From Marine Group II euryarchaeote MED-G33 (lineage in GTDB: Archaea; Thermoplasmatota; Poseidoniia; Poseidoniales; Thalassarchaeaceae), in assembly GCA_949538655.1 (NCBI GenBank), contig CATISE010000192.1, positions 1 to 32,109 on the forward strand: DNA of 32,109 nt, written 5' to 3'. The notes under the pieces were generated by a model. It worked only from the letters and a program-made list of their open reading frames with translations. It was not told where the DNA came from and searched no databases. Every line of letters begins with the position of its first letter. The stretch's first letter is position 1. Below, in pieces: positions 22,509 to 31,108 of this stretch. Made by a program: the position numbers and the translations under genes.

Positions 22509-23645
22509 CTATTCTGATGGAGCCGGGGCTTTTTGCTGCTCTTCGCGATGCTTCGATCGTTGACGTGCTCGTAGATATTTGAGTGGATGATCCATCCAAT
22601 CTCGGCTGCATAGATTTGATTTCACATCCCCCCGAGAGACTGGGCAACATGCGTTGATTTGCAATTTTGGACAACCTGCAGGAGTGTATTCATGCTCGAA
22701 TACGTGATTCAATTGGTAGCGTGTTGTATCCGCTGAGTAATCGGGTGCATTGACAAAAAATGCCTGAGCTTGATCAACGGTGAGGCCAATCACTCGTGAC
22801 ATACTGGCAAGAAACACTCTGCCAACGTGATTGATATTGACGGATTGTGCGAGTTGTGTTGTAATCTCTTGCATACACGGTGGCCAATCTCCTTCTTCGG
22901 CTGAGGTGAATGATACCTCTGAAGTGGCTTGGTGCTGTAAGAGCCCGACAATACGCCCCACTTCCCCTGCCATCCGTCCAGTAAAGGCCTCATCCATTCG
23001 TTCCATTCTCTCTCGACATTCCTTGATTAGCTGCGTTCGAATTCGTTCTTTGAGAAGCCGAGATAGACGTTGTTGACTATTTTCTGATGAATAAGGCGAC
23101 AGAGTCACCCATCCATTCTTGATTGGCCTGTTGGGTAAACGCCAGTAAGAACCACTAATTTTGGGGCAAATTTCGATAAAATCATTCATCGGGACTTCCC
23201 AGTTTCCATCTCCGTCTATCCGCACTCCACTCAGGTAGGTCTCCGCCAGCCGCTGAAATGATTCTGGTTGCTCTATGGAACCCCACAAGTGATCTGCACG
23301 ACTCGATTCTCCTTCAGCCCAACGAGCCAACAATCGCTCATCAAAAGAGGCACAAACAGTCACCATGGCGTATAGGAATGAAAGACATTCAACCATCTGC
23401 CCGTATGGTGTATGGATATCGATTGAGGTCGTCGCATCAATGTCCTTACTGACAACTGATTCAACCAAGCGTACACGTGCCCGTACTCGGACAACTTCTA
23501 GCCATTCAGTGTCAACCAGTGCATCCAATGTAACTTGATTTACTTCCATGTGTGTTTTAATTGCAGCATTCGCCTGAGGGAGGAATGGATACCTCGCTGT
23601 GACAACGGGGTCCCCGATGGCTGGAGGCTGCAATGGCATCGGCAT
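22509..23645 (-). CDS. priL: DNA primase large subunit PriL
   Basis: This is the Fe-S regulatory subunit of the archaeal/eukaryotic-type primase; with PriS it makes RNA primers for replication. It has about 378 residues. The C-terminal domain shows the four-cysteine cluster pattern: 'PPCMQEI', then 'TPAGCPKL', 'NACCPVS' and 'SNLCSRDWMDHPLKYLR'. The classic helix 'VGRVFLASMSRVIGLTVDQAQAFF' and 'APDYSADTTRYQLNHVF' lie between them. The N-terminal half is helical, as expected. ATG at 23645 is preferred to the tracked TTG: an A/T box at 23670-23677 lies about 28 bases away and no Shine-Dalgarno sequence is present, so the mRNA is probably leaderless. PriS is not in the window. Confidence 0.95.
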   Translation of the reverse strand: MPMPLQPPAIGDPVVTARYPFLPQANAAIKTHMEVNQVTLDALVDTEWLEVVRVRARVRLVESVVSKDIDATTSIDIHTPYGQMVECLSFLYAMVTVCASFDERLLARWAEGESSRADHLWGSIEQPESFQRLAETYLSGVRIDGDGNWEVPMNDFIEICPKISGSYWRLPNRPIKNGWVTLSPYSSENSQQRLSRLLKERIRTQLIKECRERMERMDEAFTGRMAGEVGRIVGLLQHQATSEVSFTSAEEGDWPPCMQEITTQLAQSVNINHVGRVFLASMSRVIGLTVDQAQAFFVNAPDYSADTTRYQLNHVFEHEYTPAGCPKLQINACCPVSRGDVKSNLCSRDWMDHPLKYLRARQRSKHREEQQKAPAPSE

Positions 23646-23669
23646 GGAGTATTTACCGGGTGAACGAGG

Positions 23670-23677
23670 GTTATTCA
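23670..23677. promoter_or_regulatory. Shared TATA-like box between priL and mptE
   Basis: 'gttattca' lies between the two divergent genes, about 28 bases from the priL ATG (23645) on one side and about 23 from the mptE GTG (23696) on the other. Both genes lack Shine-Dalgarno sequences at these starts. The spacing favours leaderless divergent transcripts from one short region. Confidence 0.4.
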
Positions 23678-23695
23678 AGGCTCTCTATACCTCCG

Positions 23696-24433
23696 GTGAG
23701 CGTGGACCCGGCAGTCTCTCCAGACCTGATTTCAATTCAGGATGAAATCCGTTCCCATTTCGGATGGAAATTAGACGCCGATTCACGCTCTGCTAGAGAA
23801 CTCAGAGAAGCCTGTGAAAACTCAAATCAATCGTCCACAATTTGGTCCGATGAATCTCGTTTGCAAACCCTATTTCGACTTCAAGAGAAGTTGATTTCTA
23901 GACCGATTACAGTTCTTGGTGCTGCGGCCGAAGTCGAGGATGTGCAGACTGCAATTCAGGAGGGGCATGGCCTCATTGCAGCCGACGGAGCGGTGGGCGT
24001 TCTTACAGAAACCGAAGTGCCTGCAGTAGCTTGGGATGCTTTGCAATGTGTGGTCAGTGATGCAGATGGGGACCCTTCTCATCTTAGGATGGCCGCTGAA
24101 CGTGGAATACCATTTTTTCTTCATGCACATGGGGACAACATACCCGAATGGACAAGTTTTTTGCAGGTTTTGAGTCAACACAATACACCTCTAATCCTGA
24201 CACACCAAACTCCTGGAGATATATTGGGTATGCACAATCCGGGTGGTTTTACCGATGGTGATCGAGCTGTTTGTATAGCACTTTCATTGAATGTCTCCCC
24301 CAGCCAACTCTGTCTCAGAGGATTTCGAACCGACATCATTGGACGCTGGACGGGCGCAACTGTACCTGAACGAAAGATGCGTAAATTAGAGTGGATGGAA
24401 CGGGTGCTAGATATTGTGGGGGTGAAAATGTGA
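23696..24433 (+). CDS. mptE: 6-hydroxymethylpterin diphosphokinase MptE-like (DUF115)
   Basis: This enzyme transfers pyrophosphate to 6-hydroxymethyl-7,8-dihydropterin in archaeal pterin (methanopterin- or folate-like cofactor) synthesis. The family signatures are 'ITVLGAAAEVED' followed by 'GLIAADGAV', 'DALQCVVSDADGDPSHL', 'PFFLHAHGDNI', 'LILTHQTP' and 'NPGGFTDGDRAVCIA', which matches DUF115/MptE. The GTG at 23696 gives about 245 residues and covers the whole family domain. The tracked ATG at 23633 (with 'ggagg' upstream) would add 21 residues and overlap priL by 13 bases. The stop overlaps the next gene's GTG (ATGTGA), so the two are translationally coupled. Confidence 0.88.
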   Translation: MSVDPAVSPDLISIQDEIRSHFGWKLDADSRSARELREACENSNQSSTIWSDESRLQTLFRLQEKLISRPITVLGAAAEVEDVQTAIQEGHGLIAADGAVGVLTETEVPAVAWDALQCVVSDADGDPSHLRMAAERGIPFFLHAHGDNIPEWTSFLQVLSQHNTPLILTHQTPGDILGMHNPGGFTDGDRAVCIALSLNVSPSQLCLRGFRTDIIGRWTGATVPERKMRKLEWMERVLDIVGVKM

Positions 24434-25419
24434 ATCTGGTTCATGAGGCGATGGCGAGGGAATCTAGTGCTGATGGCAAGAAGCCGAAGAAGGATGCAAA
24501 GAAGGATGCAAAGAAGAATGCTCGTACACGTTTCATCGCAACACTCGTGACTTGGATTTTATTGAACCTTATTTGGTTGCAAGCATCACAGGCGATTGCG
24601 GTGAATGAAGTCAACGAACATGGCAGAGATGTCAATGGAAAATACACGCTTGATGTTCCGAATATGATGAATTTAGATCGGCAAATACCTGTTGATTTGA
24701 CTTGTGATTTCAAACCAAAAAATTCCACCTCCCCAGTCGTCTCAATCAGAATCCAGCATGAATTCCCTTCGGGAGAATTAACCACGGTGTGGGAGGGGAA
24801 TTCCACAGATGATTGTCCAGATTTTGCCATGTCATTGACTTCTGGAAAACACATCTTTTACACATCGGTCGTCCAAGGAGATAGTGCAGATGTTTTTCCT
24901 TCAAGAAATCTAAGCGCTGAAATGGACTTGGGTATGCATCTTTGGGAACCGTTCCGCGTTGAAGGTTTCATCGTCGCCAATGCACTGGGTTTGTTTTTGG
25001 GAATTGCAGACAGAGCCGTGCGAGGTGTCATGCGAAGACGCAAAGAAGCCCGGTCTCGAAACCTACCCTTACACAAACGTCGGCAAAAGGAAGACTGGGA
25101 GCAAATTGCTCATTCAATGTCGGGTGGAGATGCGGTTGATGTTGACGACTTGATTGGTTACCAACCTCAAGATACCGACGAGAGTATGGAAATGCAACGG
25201 CGTCGGATGCGCGAACAATTTGCAGCTCAATCTACTGAAGCAGATGGGGATACGGATCCATTTGTTGATGATGACGGCGTGGATCAGGATGATGCATTGG
25301 GTCCGGGAACAACCGAAGGGTTGACTGGAAAGGTCGAGGAAGATCGTAATATTCGTACGGTAGGTGATTTGTGGCGCCGGCTCAGCGGTAATGAAGGTGA
25401 CAAGAAGAAAAAGCGCTAA
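24430..25419 (+). CDS. Two-span membrane protein with charged tails, unknown function
   Basis: About 329 residues from the GTG at 24430, which overlaps the mptE stop and has 'gggggtg' just upstream; the ATG at 24451 is an alternative. A lysine-rich N-terminus built from a tandem 'KKDA' repeat precedes the first span ('FIATLVTWILLNLIWLQAS'). A beta-rich domain of about 120 residues with two cysteines comes next and is probably outside. The second span ('VEGFIVANALGLFLGIADRA') leads to a basic stretch ('MRRRKEARSRN') and a long acidic cytoplasmic tail ('DPFVDDDGVDQDD') ending in 'KKKKR'. The basic flank fits the positive-inside rule. I recognise no family. It ends one base before the convergent polC stop. 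Confidence 0.75.
   Translation: MNLVHEAMARESSADGKKPKKDAKKDAKKNARTRFIATLVTWILLNLIWLQASQAIAVNEVNEHGRDVNGKYTLDVPNMMNLDRQIPVDLTCDFKPKNSTSPVVSIRIQHEFPSGELTTVWEGNSTDDCPDFAMSLTSGKHIFYTSVVQGDSADVFPSRNLSAEMDLGMHLWEPFRVEGFIVANALGLFLGIADRAVRGVMRRRKEARSRNLPLHKRRQKEDWEQIAHSMSGGDAVDVDDLIGYQPQDTDESMEMQRRRMREQFAAQSTEADGDTDPFVDDDGVDQDDALGPGTTEGLTGKVEEDRNIRTVGDLWRRLSGNEGDKKKKR
24487..24522 (+). repeat. Three tandem copies of a 12-base coding repeat
   Basis: Two exact copies of aagaaggatgca are followed by a third with two changes (aagaagaatgct). They encode KKDA, KKDA and KKNA just before the first membrane span of the host gene. The unit is a multiple of three, so copy-number change would keep the frame. Confidence 0.85.
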
Positions 25420-28400
25420 TCACCCACTGATGAAATCATCCAGGGTAAACACGGTTACTCGATCATTCTTGAACAATGAATCTGCACTATTGATTAAACC
25501 CTCAACCCGTTGTTGGGTATAGGGATCAACTTCGTAATGTTCGATGACGTGTTGCATTACTCTGATATATTTTCGAACCGCACCTTCGCTGACAGTTAGG
25601 GCGAGGTTTCCTCCACAAAGGTGAGCCTCTCCGCGTGTGAAATCGATTCCAGAACGCATGCCTTGCCTTCCCCGTGATTGGTTGGAATCTTTGATACATT
25701 TCCCAGCGAGAGGGAAGCGTCGATATGATTCTCCACAGCGAACACATCTGAATTTTTGACGTGTGAATGCGAGAAGGTTACCGCGTAAATCCGGAAGGAA
25801 ATGCGATTGAACTACTTGACTCGCGACTTTTCGAACGTCGACTCCCCTCAATTGTTGGCACAGGAGAAGTTGCGCATTCATTTTGTCAATCATCGAATCC
25901 AATGTCTTGTACGATGAATTTTCTGGACCCGAATCAATGGATTGGGCATCGTGTGTGAATCCATACCCTCGTAATGCTCCGATTGAACCTTTACGTCTGT
26001 CTACGATATCCATTTGATTGGCGATCTCTACTGGGTTTGGCTGGTCTTGCGTTGCTTCGTAAAACCCTCTATGGTACCACCAGGAGGTGTCAACATTGAG
26101 AGCTTCTTTGTCAAGTTCCTCAGGATTAAGTCGCGTGGAAAGAGTAAGTGGTGCATCCATCCGACCACCTCGGTTGCTGGGCAGTAATTCCCTACTGAAA
26201 TTCAGTAGACAATCTAACAACAAAATCAGGGCATCCTCATCGCCGTCACAATTGCGACGTTTTGCAGCATGATACAGTGTGTGGCCATAACCGGCACTGG
26301 CTTCAGACCAACCGATGAGTCGTGTCAACACACCACCCGATGTGTGGGGGGCTAATCCGACACAGAGATGCCCCACCAGATCTTCTCCAGTCTTCGCATT
26401 GTAGAACGGATCCATGCCATAGAAGCGTTCCAATAATTCATCGACAAAGGCGGATGCCCGGAGGAGATAATCCTCAGCCTTGCGACTTGGAATGAAATCT
26501 TGCGGGTAGAGTTCGAGGATTTGATCCGCCTTTGTGAGTGGTTTACCATCGATATCATGAGAATATCCCAATTCGACCAATCGCTCAACATTTGTACCGA
26601 TATCTCTGGGTTTGAAATGAGTTACTGGAACATCGATCATATCGAATCGGACTGTGCCTGCTTTGAATGAGGGCAACTGATGTTTGGCACGAAGAATTCC
26701 TTTTTCCAATGGCTCCGGGTATCGCTCGAGAGAAGTCAAACCCTTGACTCCTTTGAATTTCTTAGGGATTCGATCTAACCCCATCTTGATTCGTTTTGTT
26801 TCGAGAAGTGCTGGAAGATTCACCTGTTGATTGATTCCTTTCCGTCGTCCATTGGTGGGTTTGTTATCGACAATCGGTTTGGTTTTGCCACCACATTCTG
26901 TGGGATCATCTGGAATCAGACGGTGGTGACACATTGTGAATGGTGAGCGTTGGCCACATTTTGTGCACTCACGGGTGCCCATCGTGACAAAAATCGTACC
27001 TTTGTTGGCTGCTTCCGTGATTAATCTCTGCGGCCCACCATCATTGCCAATCGGGAAGATTGCGTGTGGTTTGCCTTTCATTTCTCGAGGGGCTGCCTTC
27101 TCCGGACGTCCCATTCTACAGCCAACCCGGCAAGGTGCTGCTGCGACCCAACGTAGGTCACTGCATTTTCGAACCAACCACAATGCTCCATCCACTACAT
27201 GTTCGTCGATGAGAGATTCTGCCGCCTCTAGAGCCGTTGGATTTGGAGTGCCCTCATCTTTGATTTCATCAGCTGCTTTCCTCCCCTCTTCCTCGGTCGC
27301 AGCAATTGTTTCTCCACGCTGTCGTGCAGCTGTCTCAGCCGCTATACGGAGAGTCGAGCGTCGTTGTTCTAAGTCTGACTTTCTTTCTTTCTCAACCAAA
27401 CAAGTTTGGTGTGCATCCTCCAATCGTTTGAGTCTCGATTTCAGATGTGCTTCAGCATCTACACGAACTTCCGCTAGATTCCCATTCGCTGAAGTTTGCA
27501 ACCCCAATCCTTCGAGTAGAGGTTGCCACCCATGCATGATGAGTATGTCGTCACCATCGTGCATATGTGGTATTCCAAGAACCATTAACGACGATTTCAC
27601 CACTCCATGTTCTTCGTGATGTGTTCCACGAGGCCAACTGCCGAGAACAGATTCTGGAATTGATTTGACTTGCCCGGGCATTTGTTCTGGGATGGTGTTG
27701 CGAAGTGTGGTCTGAATGGCTTGATTTTGACCACTCATAGGCAATTCAGCGGGTGTGTGATCAATTGGTTCCCAGCCTGAAATTGCTCCAGGTAAACGCA
27801 TCCAATTTCGATCGGGGTGTGGGTGTGTTTTCACCCCATCTTCGGGATGTGAAGCCGCTTCGATTTTTCCTTTGAGGAGGCTTTCGATTAGAGGTGGGAC
27901 AAATTCGAGAGGCAAGTCATTCCACCACAAATTCCAGGGAGGTGGAATCGCGGTCAGAAAACGTCGTGAAATTTCAACAATGTTCTCCCAATCGAGGGTC
28001 ATTTTTCTCAGTTCGCGATGCCAACTTCGCTGTCTGCGATGGTTTTCCAGTTCGTCCGTTGATTCATCAAAAGCACCTGTAGATGGTATTCCCTCGGGCA
28101 ATCTACGCCGAGAAACTCCAAGTATTGCTGCAAACTTTTCGACTTTTTCTTCCGAATCTAAAATCTCTAATAAATCACTAGCAAACCAATCTGAAACATA
28201 TCCCGAAGGGACCAGTGGTTTGTTGTTCTCAGCAAACTCTCCGTAACCAATCATGAGTTCCCCATTGTCCCAAATAGAAAGTACATCATCTTGTATTCTG
28301 TCCCACATCTCTGCTGACTGTATGCGGCCATATCGACCACTTTTCAGCAATACAGTCGGCCCTTCCAAATCATCACAAGGAACAACTGCACAGGCTTTAC

Positions 28401-29553
28401 CGGGTCGTTCTATTTTCATCTGGGTCCCTACTGCGAGGAAATCTCCCATCGCATGCATCGAGGCGGGGTGGACGCCTGCCGCCGCAAGCCCCGATGTTCG
28501 AGGGCGACCATATCGAAGGCGAAATCCGCCCGGTGTGTTGGGTTCACCAAAGACAGGGCGACCAGCGATAATATCCCGCATGAAACGATCATCAGTCTTG
28601 ATTTTACGACGTTTTGTAGCGGTTGTAGCGGGTTCCTTTTTGTTCCGTGATGCGAAAGTCGAAATGAAATCCCAACCAGGGATTTGCAATCTCTCCGTGT
28701 GTTTCTGAATTTTTGCCGCTTTCAGACACAATCCTTCGCCGATGACCAACAGTACACCACCTCGAATGCGACCACCGTCGATATTGCGCACCTCCCTGTA
28801 TCCTGCACATTCAATGCTCTCAGTTTCTTCACCATTGATCATGATTGGGCAGGCTTTGACGATCATCTCGATTTCTTCAGGTGGTGGTTTGTATTGCAAC
28901 CCACCACGATAGAGTCCAAACTCTTCCTTCACCCTCTCGATTTCAGGCATGGTGGGTTCGTATTTCTCGAGCTTGAGGGCACGACGAATCATATCGGCAA
29001 TCAAGACAGCCAATGCTTGTGCTGTTCCACCCGCAGCTCGAATAGGCCCACAAAAGTCGATGGAAACAAATCGAGTCCCATCTAGATTGTTTAGAATCCT
29101 GACCTGACCAATTCCTTCGAGGGGGGCGACGAGAACTGCTTCGGTCAATACGGCGAGTCCAACACGTAATCCAGTATCGACACTTTTCCGAACGTCAGCG
29201 GTCGCATCATACATTTGCAATGCAACATGAACAGCCATATCGATGGCAGCATCCTCTCTGGAATCTTTCTCTTTGAGCATCGTGCGAATATCATCTTGAA
29301 TGGGGATAGGATCATCATCTGGTGTAGGCCGTAGATAATCTTCGAGCAACTTTTCGGCCCGATCTGCAAGGTCGATTGCTCGAGGTATTTCCACCTCATC
29401 TTTGAGGTCGAAGCCCTTTGATCGAGCTTCGCCCGCGAGTTGGTAAAGTTCCTCACACTTTTCGTCAAGATCCGATTGGTAGGCTGCAATTTCATTTTCG
29501 AGGCGGAGGGTGTCTAATGGGGCGACTGAGCGGCTCACTCCTCCCTCCGACAT
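25420..29553 (-). CDS. polC: DNA polymerase D large (catalytic) subunit DP2
   Basis: This is the polymerase subunit of the archaeal replicase PolD, which works with the DP1 exonuclease subunit. The protein has about 1377 residues, within the range of intein-free DP2. Signatures include the N-terminal helical region ('AAYQSDLDEKCEELYQLAGEA'), 'GPIRAAGGTAQALAVLIAD', 'RMGRPEKAAPREMKGKPHAIFPIG' (about 812-830), and a zinc site 'ECTKCGQRSPFTMCHH'. The catalytic 'NCDGDEDALILLLD' is near residue 1100, followed by 'RGGRMDAPLTLS'. A C-terminal zinc module ('FRCVRCGESYRRFPLAGKC', near 1270) is where PCNA and DP1 contacts lie in characterised enzymes. The start is the ATG at 29553, 6 bases after 'ggaggg'; the tracked start adds 41 non-conserved residues. 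No intein is present at the usual sites. Confidence 0.97.
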   Translation of the reverse strand: MSEGGVSRSVAPLDTLRLENEIAAYQSDLDEKCEELYQLAGEARSKGFDLKDEVEIPRAIDLADRAEKLLEDYLRPTPDDDPIPIQDDIRTMLKEKDSREDAAIDMAVHVALQMYDATADVRKSVDTGLRVGLAVLTEAVLVAPLEGIGQVRILNNLDGTRFVSIDFCGPIRAAGGTAQALAVLIADMIRRALKLEKYEPTMPEIERVKEEFGLYRGGLQYKPPPEEIEMIVKACPIMINGEETESIECAGYREVRNIDGGRIRGGVLLVIGEGLCLKAAKIQKHTERLQIPGWDFISTFASRNKKEPATTATKRRKIKTDDRFMRDIIAGRPVFGEPNTPGGFRLRYGRPRTSGLAAAGVHPASMHAMGDFLAVGTQMKIERPGKACAVVPCDDLEGPTVLLKSGRYGRIQSAEMWDRIQDDVLSIWDNGELMIGYGEFAENNKPLVPSGYVSDWFASDLLEILDSEEKVEKFAAILGVSRRRLPEGIPSTGAFDESTDELENHRRQRSWHRELRKMTLDWENIVEISRRFLTAIPPPWNLWWNDLPLEFVPPLIESLLKGKIEAASHPEDGVKTHPHPDRNWMRLPGAISGWEPIDHTPAELPMSGQNQAIQTTLRNTIPEQMPGQVKSIPESVLGSWPRGTHHEEHGVVKSSLMVLGIPHMHDGDDILIMHGWQPLLEGLGLQTSANGNLAEVRVDAEAHLKSRLKRLEDAHQTCLVEKERKSDLEQRRSTLRIAAETAARQRGETIAATEEEGRKAADEIKDEGTPNPTALEAAESLIDEHVVDGALWLVRKCSDLRWVAAAPCRVGCRMGRPEKAAPREMKGKPHAIFPIGNDGGPQRLITEAANKGTIFVTMGTRECTKCGQRSPFTMCHHRLIPDDPTECGGKTKPIVDNKPTNGRRKGINQQVNLPALLETKRIKMGLDRIPKKFKGVKGLTSLERYPEPLEKGILRAKHQLPSFKAGTVRFDMIDVPVTHFKPRDIGTNVERLVELGYSHDIDGKPLTKADQILELYPQDFIPSRKAEDYLLRASAFVDELLERFYGMDPFYNAKTGEDLVGHLCVGLAPHTSGGVLTRLIGWSEASAGYGHTLYHAAKRRNCDGDEDALILLLDCLLNFSRELLPSNRGGRMDAPLTLSTRLNPEELDKEALNVDTSWWYHRGFYEATQDQPNPVEIANQMDIVDRRKGSIGALRGYGFTHDAQSIDSGPENSSYKTLDSMIDKMNAQLLLCQQLRGVDVRKVASQVVQSHFLPDLRGNLLAFTRQKFRCVRCGESYRRFPLAGKCIKDSNQSRGRQGMRSGIDFTRGEAHLCGGNLALTVSEGAVRKYIRVMQHVIEHYEVDPYTQQRVEGLINSADSLFKNDRVTVFTLDDFISG

Positions 29554-29622
29554 CTTCATCCCTCCGTGCGAACATCGCCCAAGGGTTGGCGACCGCCCTA
29601 AAGCATTGGGTGGACTGCAAAC

Positions 29623-29639
29623 CACTTCCATAGGAAGTG
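29623..29639. repeat. Inverted repeat between divergent polC and pyrE
   Basis: A perfect 7-bp repeat with a 3-base centre (cacttcc-ata-ggaagtg) lies in the roughly 145-base divergent spacer. Its core 'ttccatagg' also resembles a TATA box for pyrE, so this copy may be a DNA site rather than an RNA hairpin. Confidence 0.5.
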
Positions 29640-29697
29640 TATCAACACTCAGCGAAGGTTCATGGAAGGTCAGCAACGACGCATGTCGGGGAGAAGG

Positions 29698-30285
29698 ATG
29701 GCAGAGAGCACAGGAATCGATGATGCCCGAGCACGACTGATTGAGAAAGTTCGAAACTTGGCATACCTACGTGCCGACACGGAAGAGTTCACACTCGCAT
29801 CGGGCCGTACAAGCCGACATTTCTTCGATACCAAGCCAGTGATGTGTGATCCTGAATCCGCGCATTTGCTCGGTGTTCTCATCCACCACACAATCGCCGA
29901 GATCGACGGAGGTGTCGACGTGGTCGGCGGTTTGGAATTGGGCGCGGTTCCTCTTACGGGGATTGCCATTGCCAAAGCCGGTGTGGGCAGCCCTCTGCGC
30001 GGATTCATCATGCGCAAGGAACCCAAAGGAAGAGGTGGGCGTAAAACCGGAAACCCGCCCGGCATTGAAGGAAGCACCATTCAATCTGGTGACCGTGTTG
30101 TCATTCTAGAAGATGTCACAACCACCGGTGGCTCGGCACTGAAAGCCGCCGATCGACTCCGTGAAATTGGCTGCGAAGTCGTGGCTTGCATCAGCATCGT
30201 GGATCGAGAAGAAGGGGGCAAAGAAGCATTTGAGGGTGCGGGCATCCCCCTCATACCTCTTTCATCACTATCCGATTACGCATAG
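29698..30285 (+). CDS. pyrE: Orotate phosphoribosyltransferase
   Basis: This enzyme joins orotate to PRPP to make orotidine 5'-phosphate in de novo pyrimidine synthesis. About 195 residues from the ATG at 29698, which follows 'ggggagaagg'; ATGs at 29662 and 29683 are alternatives. It has the type I phosphoribosyltransferase PRPP loop 'VVILEDVTTTGGSALKAA' and the OPRT-specific 'FTLASGRTSRHFFDTKPV', 'GGLELGAVPLTGIAIA' and the flexible loop 'RKEPKGRGGRK'. It is divergent from polC. A small membrane protein gene follows after 26 bases. Confidence 0.95.
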   Translation: MAESTGIDDARARLIEKVRNLAYLRADTEEFTLASGRTSRHFFDTKPVMCDPESAHLLGVLIHHTIAEIDGGVDVVGGLELGAVPLTGIAIAKAGVGSPLRGFIMRKEPKGRGGRKTGNPPGIEGSTIQSGDRVVILEDVTTTGGSALKAADRLREIGCEVVACISIVDREEGGKEAFEGAGIPLIPLSSLSDYA

Positions 30286-30311
30286 CCGTCCCAATTGGAT
30301 CAGGTGTCTAG

Positions 30312-30542
30312 ATGAACATTCTCAATCTATGGTCGGTTGGTCACTTTCTTCAATGGACGTTTGTGGGTCGATTTCTGTTAACCAACTGGTATGTTTTCTT
30401 CGTGTTATCGATTGGCTGGGAACTGTTGGAATTGGTTCTTCCTTTCGAATTTGTAAACGAGACATGGGATAACAAAATCTCCGATCTTGTAGTCAATACA
30501 GTGGGATTCTATCTGGGTTTGCGATTGAGGGGCGAATCATAG
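30312..30542 (+). CDS. Small membrane protein, unknown function
   Basis: This protein has 76 residues and two or three hydrophobic segments ('LLTNWYVFFVLSIGWELLELVLP' and 'LVVNTVGFYLGLRLRG'). The pattern WELLE...DKISDLVVNTVGFYLG, with acidic residues in or near the spans and an N-x-x-G motif, recalls small VanZ/DUF2585-like membrane proteins, but the match is only by eye. It begins 26 bases after pyrE on the same strand and may share its transcript. Confidence 0.65.
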   Translation: MNILNLWSVGHFLQWTFVGRFLLTNWYVFFVLSIGWELLELVLPFEFVNETWDNKISDLVVNTVGFYLGLRLRGES

Positions 30543-30582
30543 GGTAGCGAGGCGGGAAGCCCACTGCGAGCCCATGACCCAA

Positions 30583-30846
30583 TCATTTCTTGCGGTTGGA
30601 AGGCCCCAAGTCTTCCACCACATCGCTGAGAAATCCGCTGTAGTGACATTGTGGACAAGTGATGTCCAAGTCACCCTCTAACAAAGGGGCAGAACGGTAG
30701 ACCCACCTTCGGTTTTGCAGGACGGGGAAGCGAATGACAGGCCCGTTGGCGGTCAACAACAAGCGTCCGGTAAATTCGATTTCGTAGAGCACCTCACAAC
30801 CACATCCTTCGCAGATGAGCTGGATATCAGGATCCACGTGCATCAT
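30583..30846 (-). CDS. Small zinc-ribbon protein, unknown function
   Basis: This 87-residue protein has two cysteine pairs that bracket it: 'ICEGCGCEV' near the N-terminus and 'ITCPQCHYSG' near the C-terminus. They would form one zinc ribbon with a beta-rich insert ('YEIEFTGRLLL...VIRFPVLQNRRWVYR'). I recognise no named family. Its first ATG overlaps the stop of the 50-residue gene upstream in an ATGA arrangement, so the two are translationally coupled and probably work together. Confidence 0.75.
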   Translation of the reverse strand: MMHVDPDIQLICEGCGCEVLYEIEFTGRLLLTANGPVIRFPVLQNRRWVYRSAPLLEGDLDITCPQCHYSGFLSDVVEDLGPSNRKK

Positions 30847-30995
30847 TCCCCCTCCCCTTTGCTGTGTCCTTTCATCACTTTTCGCTCGGCTTCTTCCTTG
30901 GCGGCTTGTTCTTCAAGAAGACGCAGTACTCGACCAGCGTCTCCTGTGTGCAGCATCCAATTGATGATGTCCATTGTTGTTTTTTTTCTTACCAT
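30843..30995 (-). CDS. 50-residue protein coupled to the zinc-ribbon gene (absent from ORF track)
   Basis: The minus-strand frame from the ATG at 30995 encodes 50 residues: 'MVRKKTTMDIINWMLHTGDA' and then a charged helical C-terminus ('RLLEEQAAKEEAERKVMKG'). It is too short for the ORF track. Support comes from a good TATA box, a 'gaggag' ribosome site about 10 bases upstream, and the ATGA stop/start overlap with the zinc-ribbon gene. The helix looks amphipathic, as in small partner or adaptor proteins. No family is recognised. A second ATG (MDII) is an alternative start. Confidence 0.7.
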   Translation of the reverse strand: MVRKKTTMDIINWMLHTGDAGRVLRLLEEQAAKEEAERKVMKGHSKGEGE

Positions 30996-31042
30996 TTTCT
31001 TTCAATCTCCTCGTCGTTACGACAAGTGAAATCGGACAACCA

Positions 31043-31053
31043 CCTATATAAAG
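31043..31053 (-). promoter_or_regulatory. TATA box of the 50-residue/zinc-ribbon operon
   Basis: The minus strand reads 'ctttatatagg', the best match to the archaeal TATA consensus in the window. It predicts a start near 31023 and a leader of about 28 bases that includes the 'gaggag' site. No gene ends nearby on that strand within 50 bases. Confidence 0.75.
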
Positions 31054-31108
31054 ATTTCGGTAGATGATGCGATGAGGTTTGGCGGCACCATTCAGAAGAA
31101 CAATGATT

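Noticed and set aside
26936-27619. 227-residue ORF on the plus strand
   Set aside because: It lies wholly antisense to conserved polC sequence (the RPEK and zinc-site region). Its translation is Ser/Arg/Pro-rich with no family signal.
25420-29553. Intein in polC
   Set aside because: DP2 inteins are common, but the conserved motifs here are uninterrupted and the length fits an intein-free protein. No splicing motifs are seen.
30975-30992. T-run on the plus strand as a terminator
   Set aside because: It is the complement of the Lys/Thr codons at the start of the 50-residue minus-strand gene, and no plus-strand gene ends nearby.
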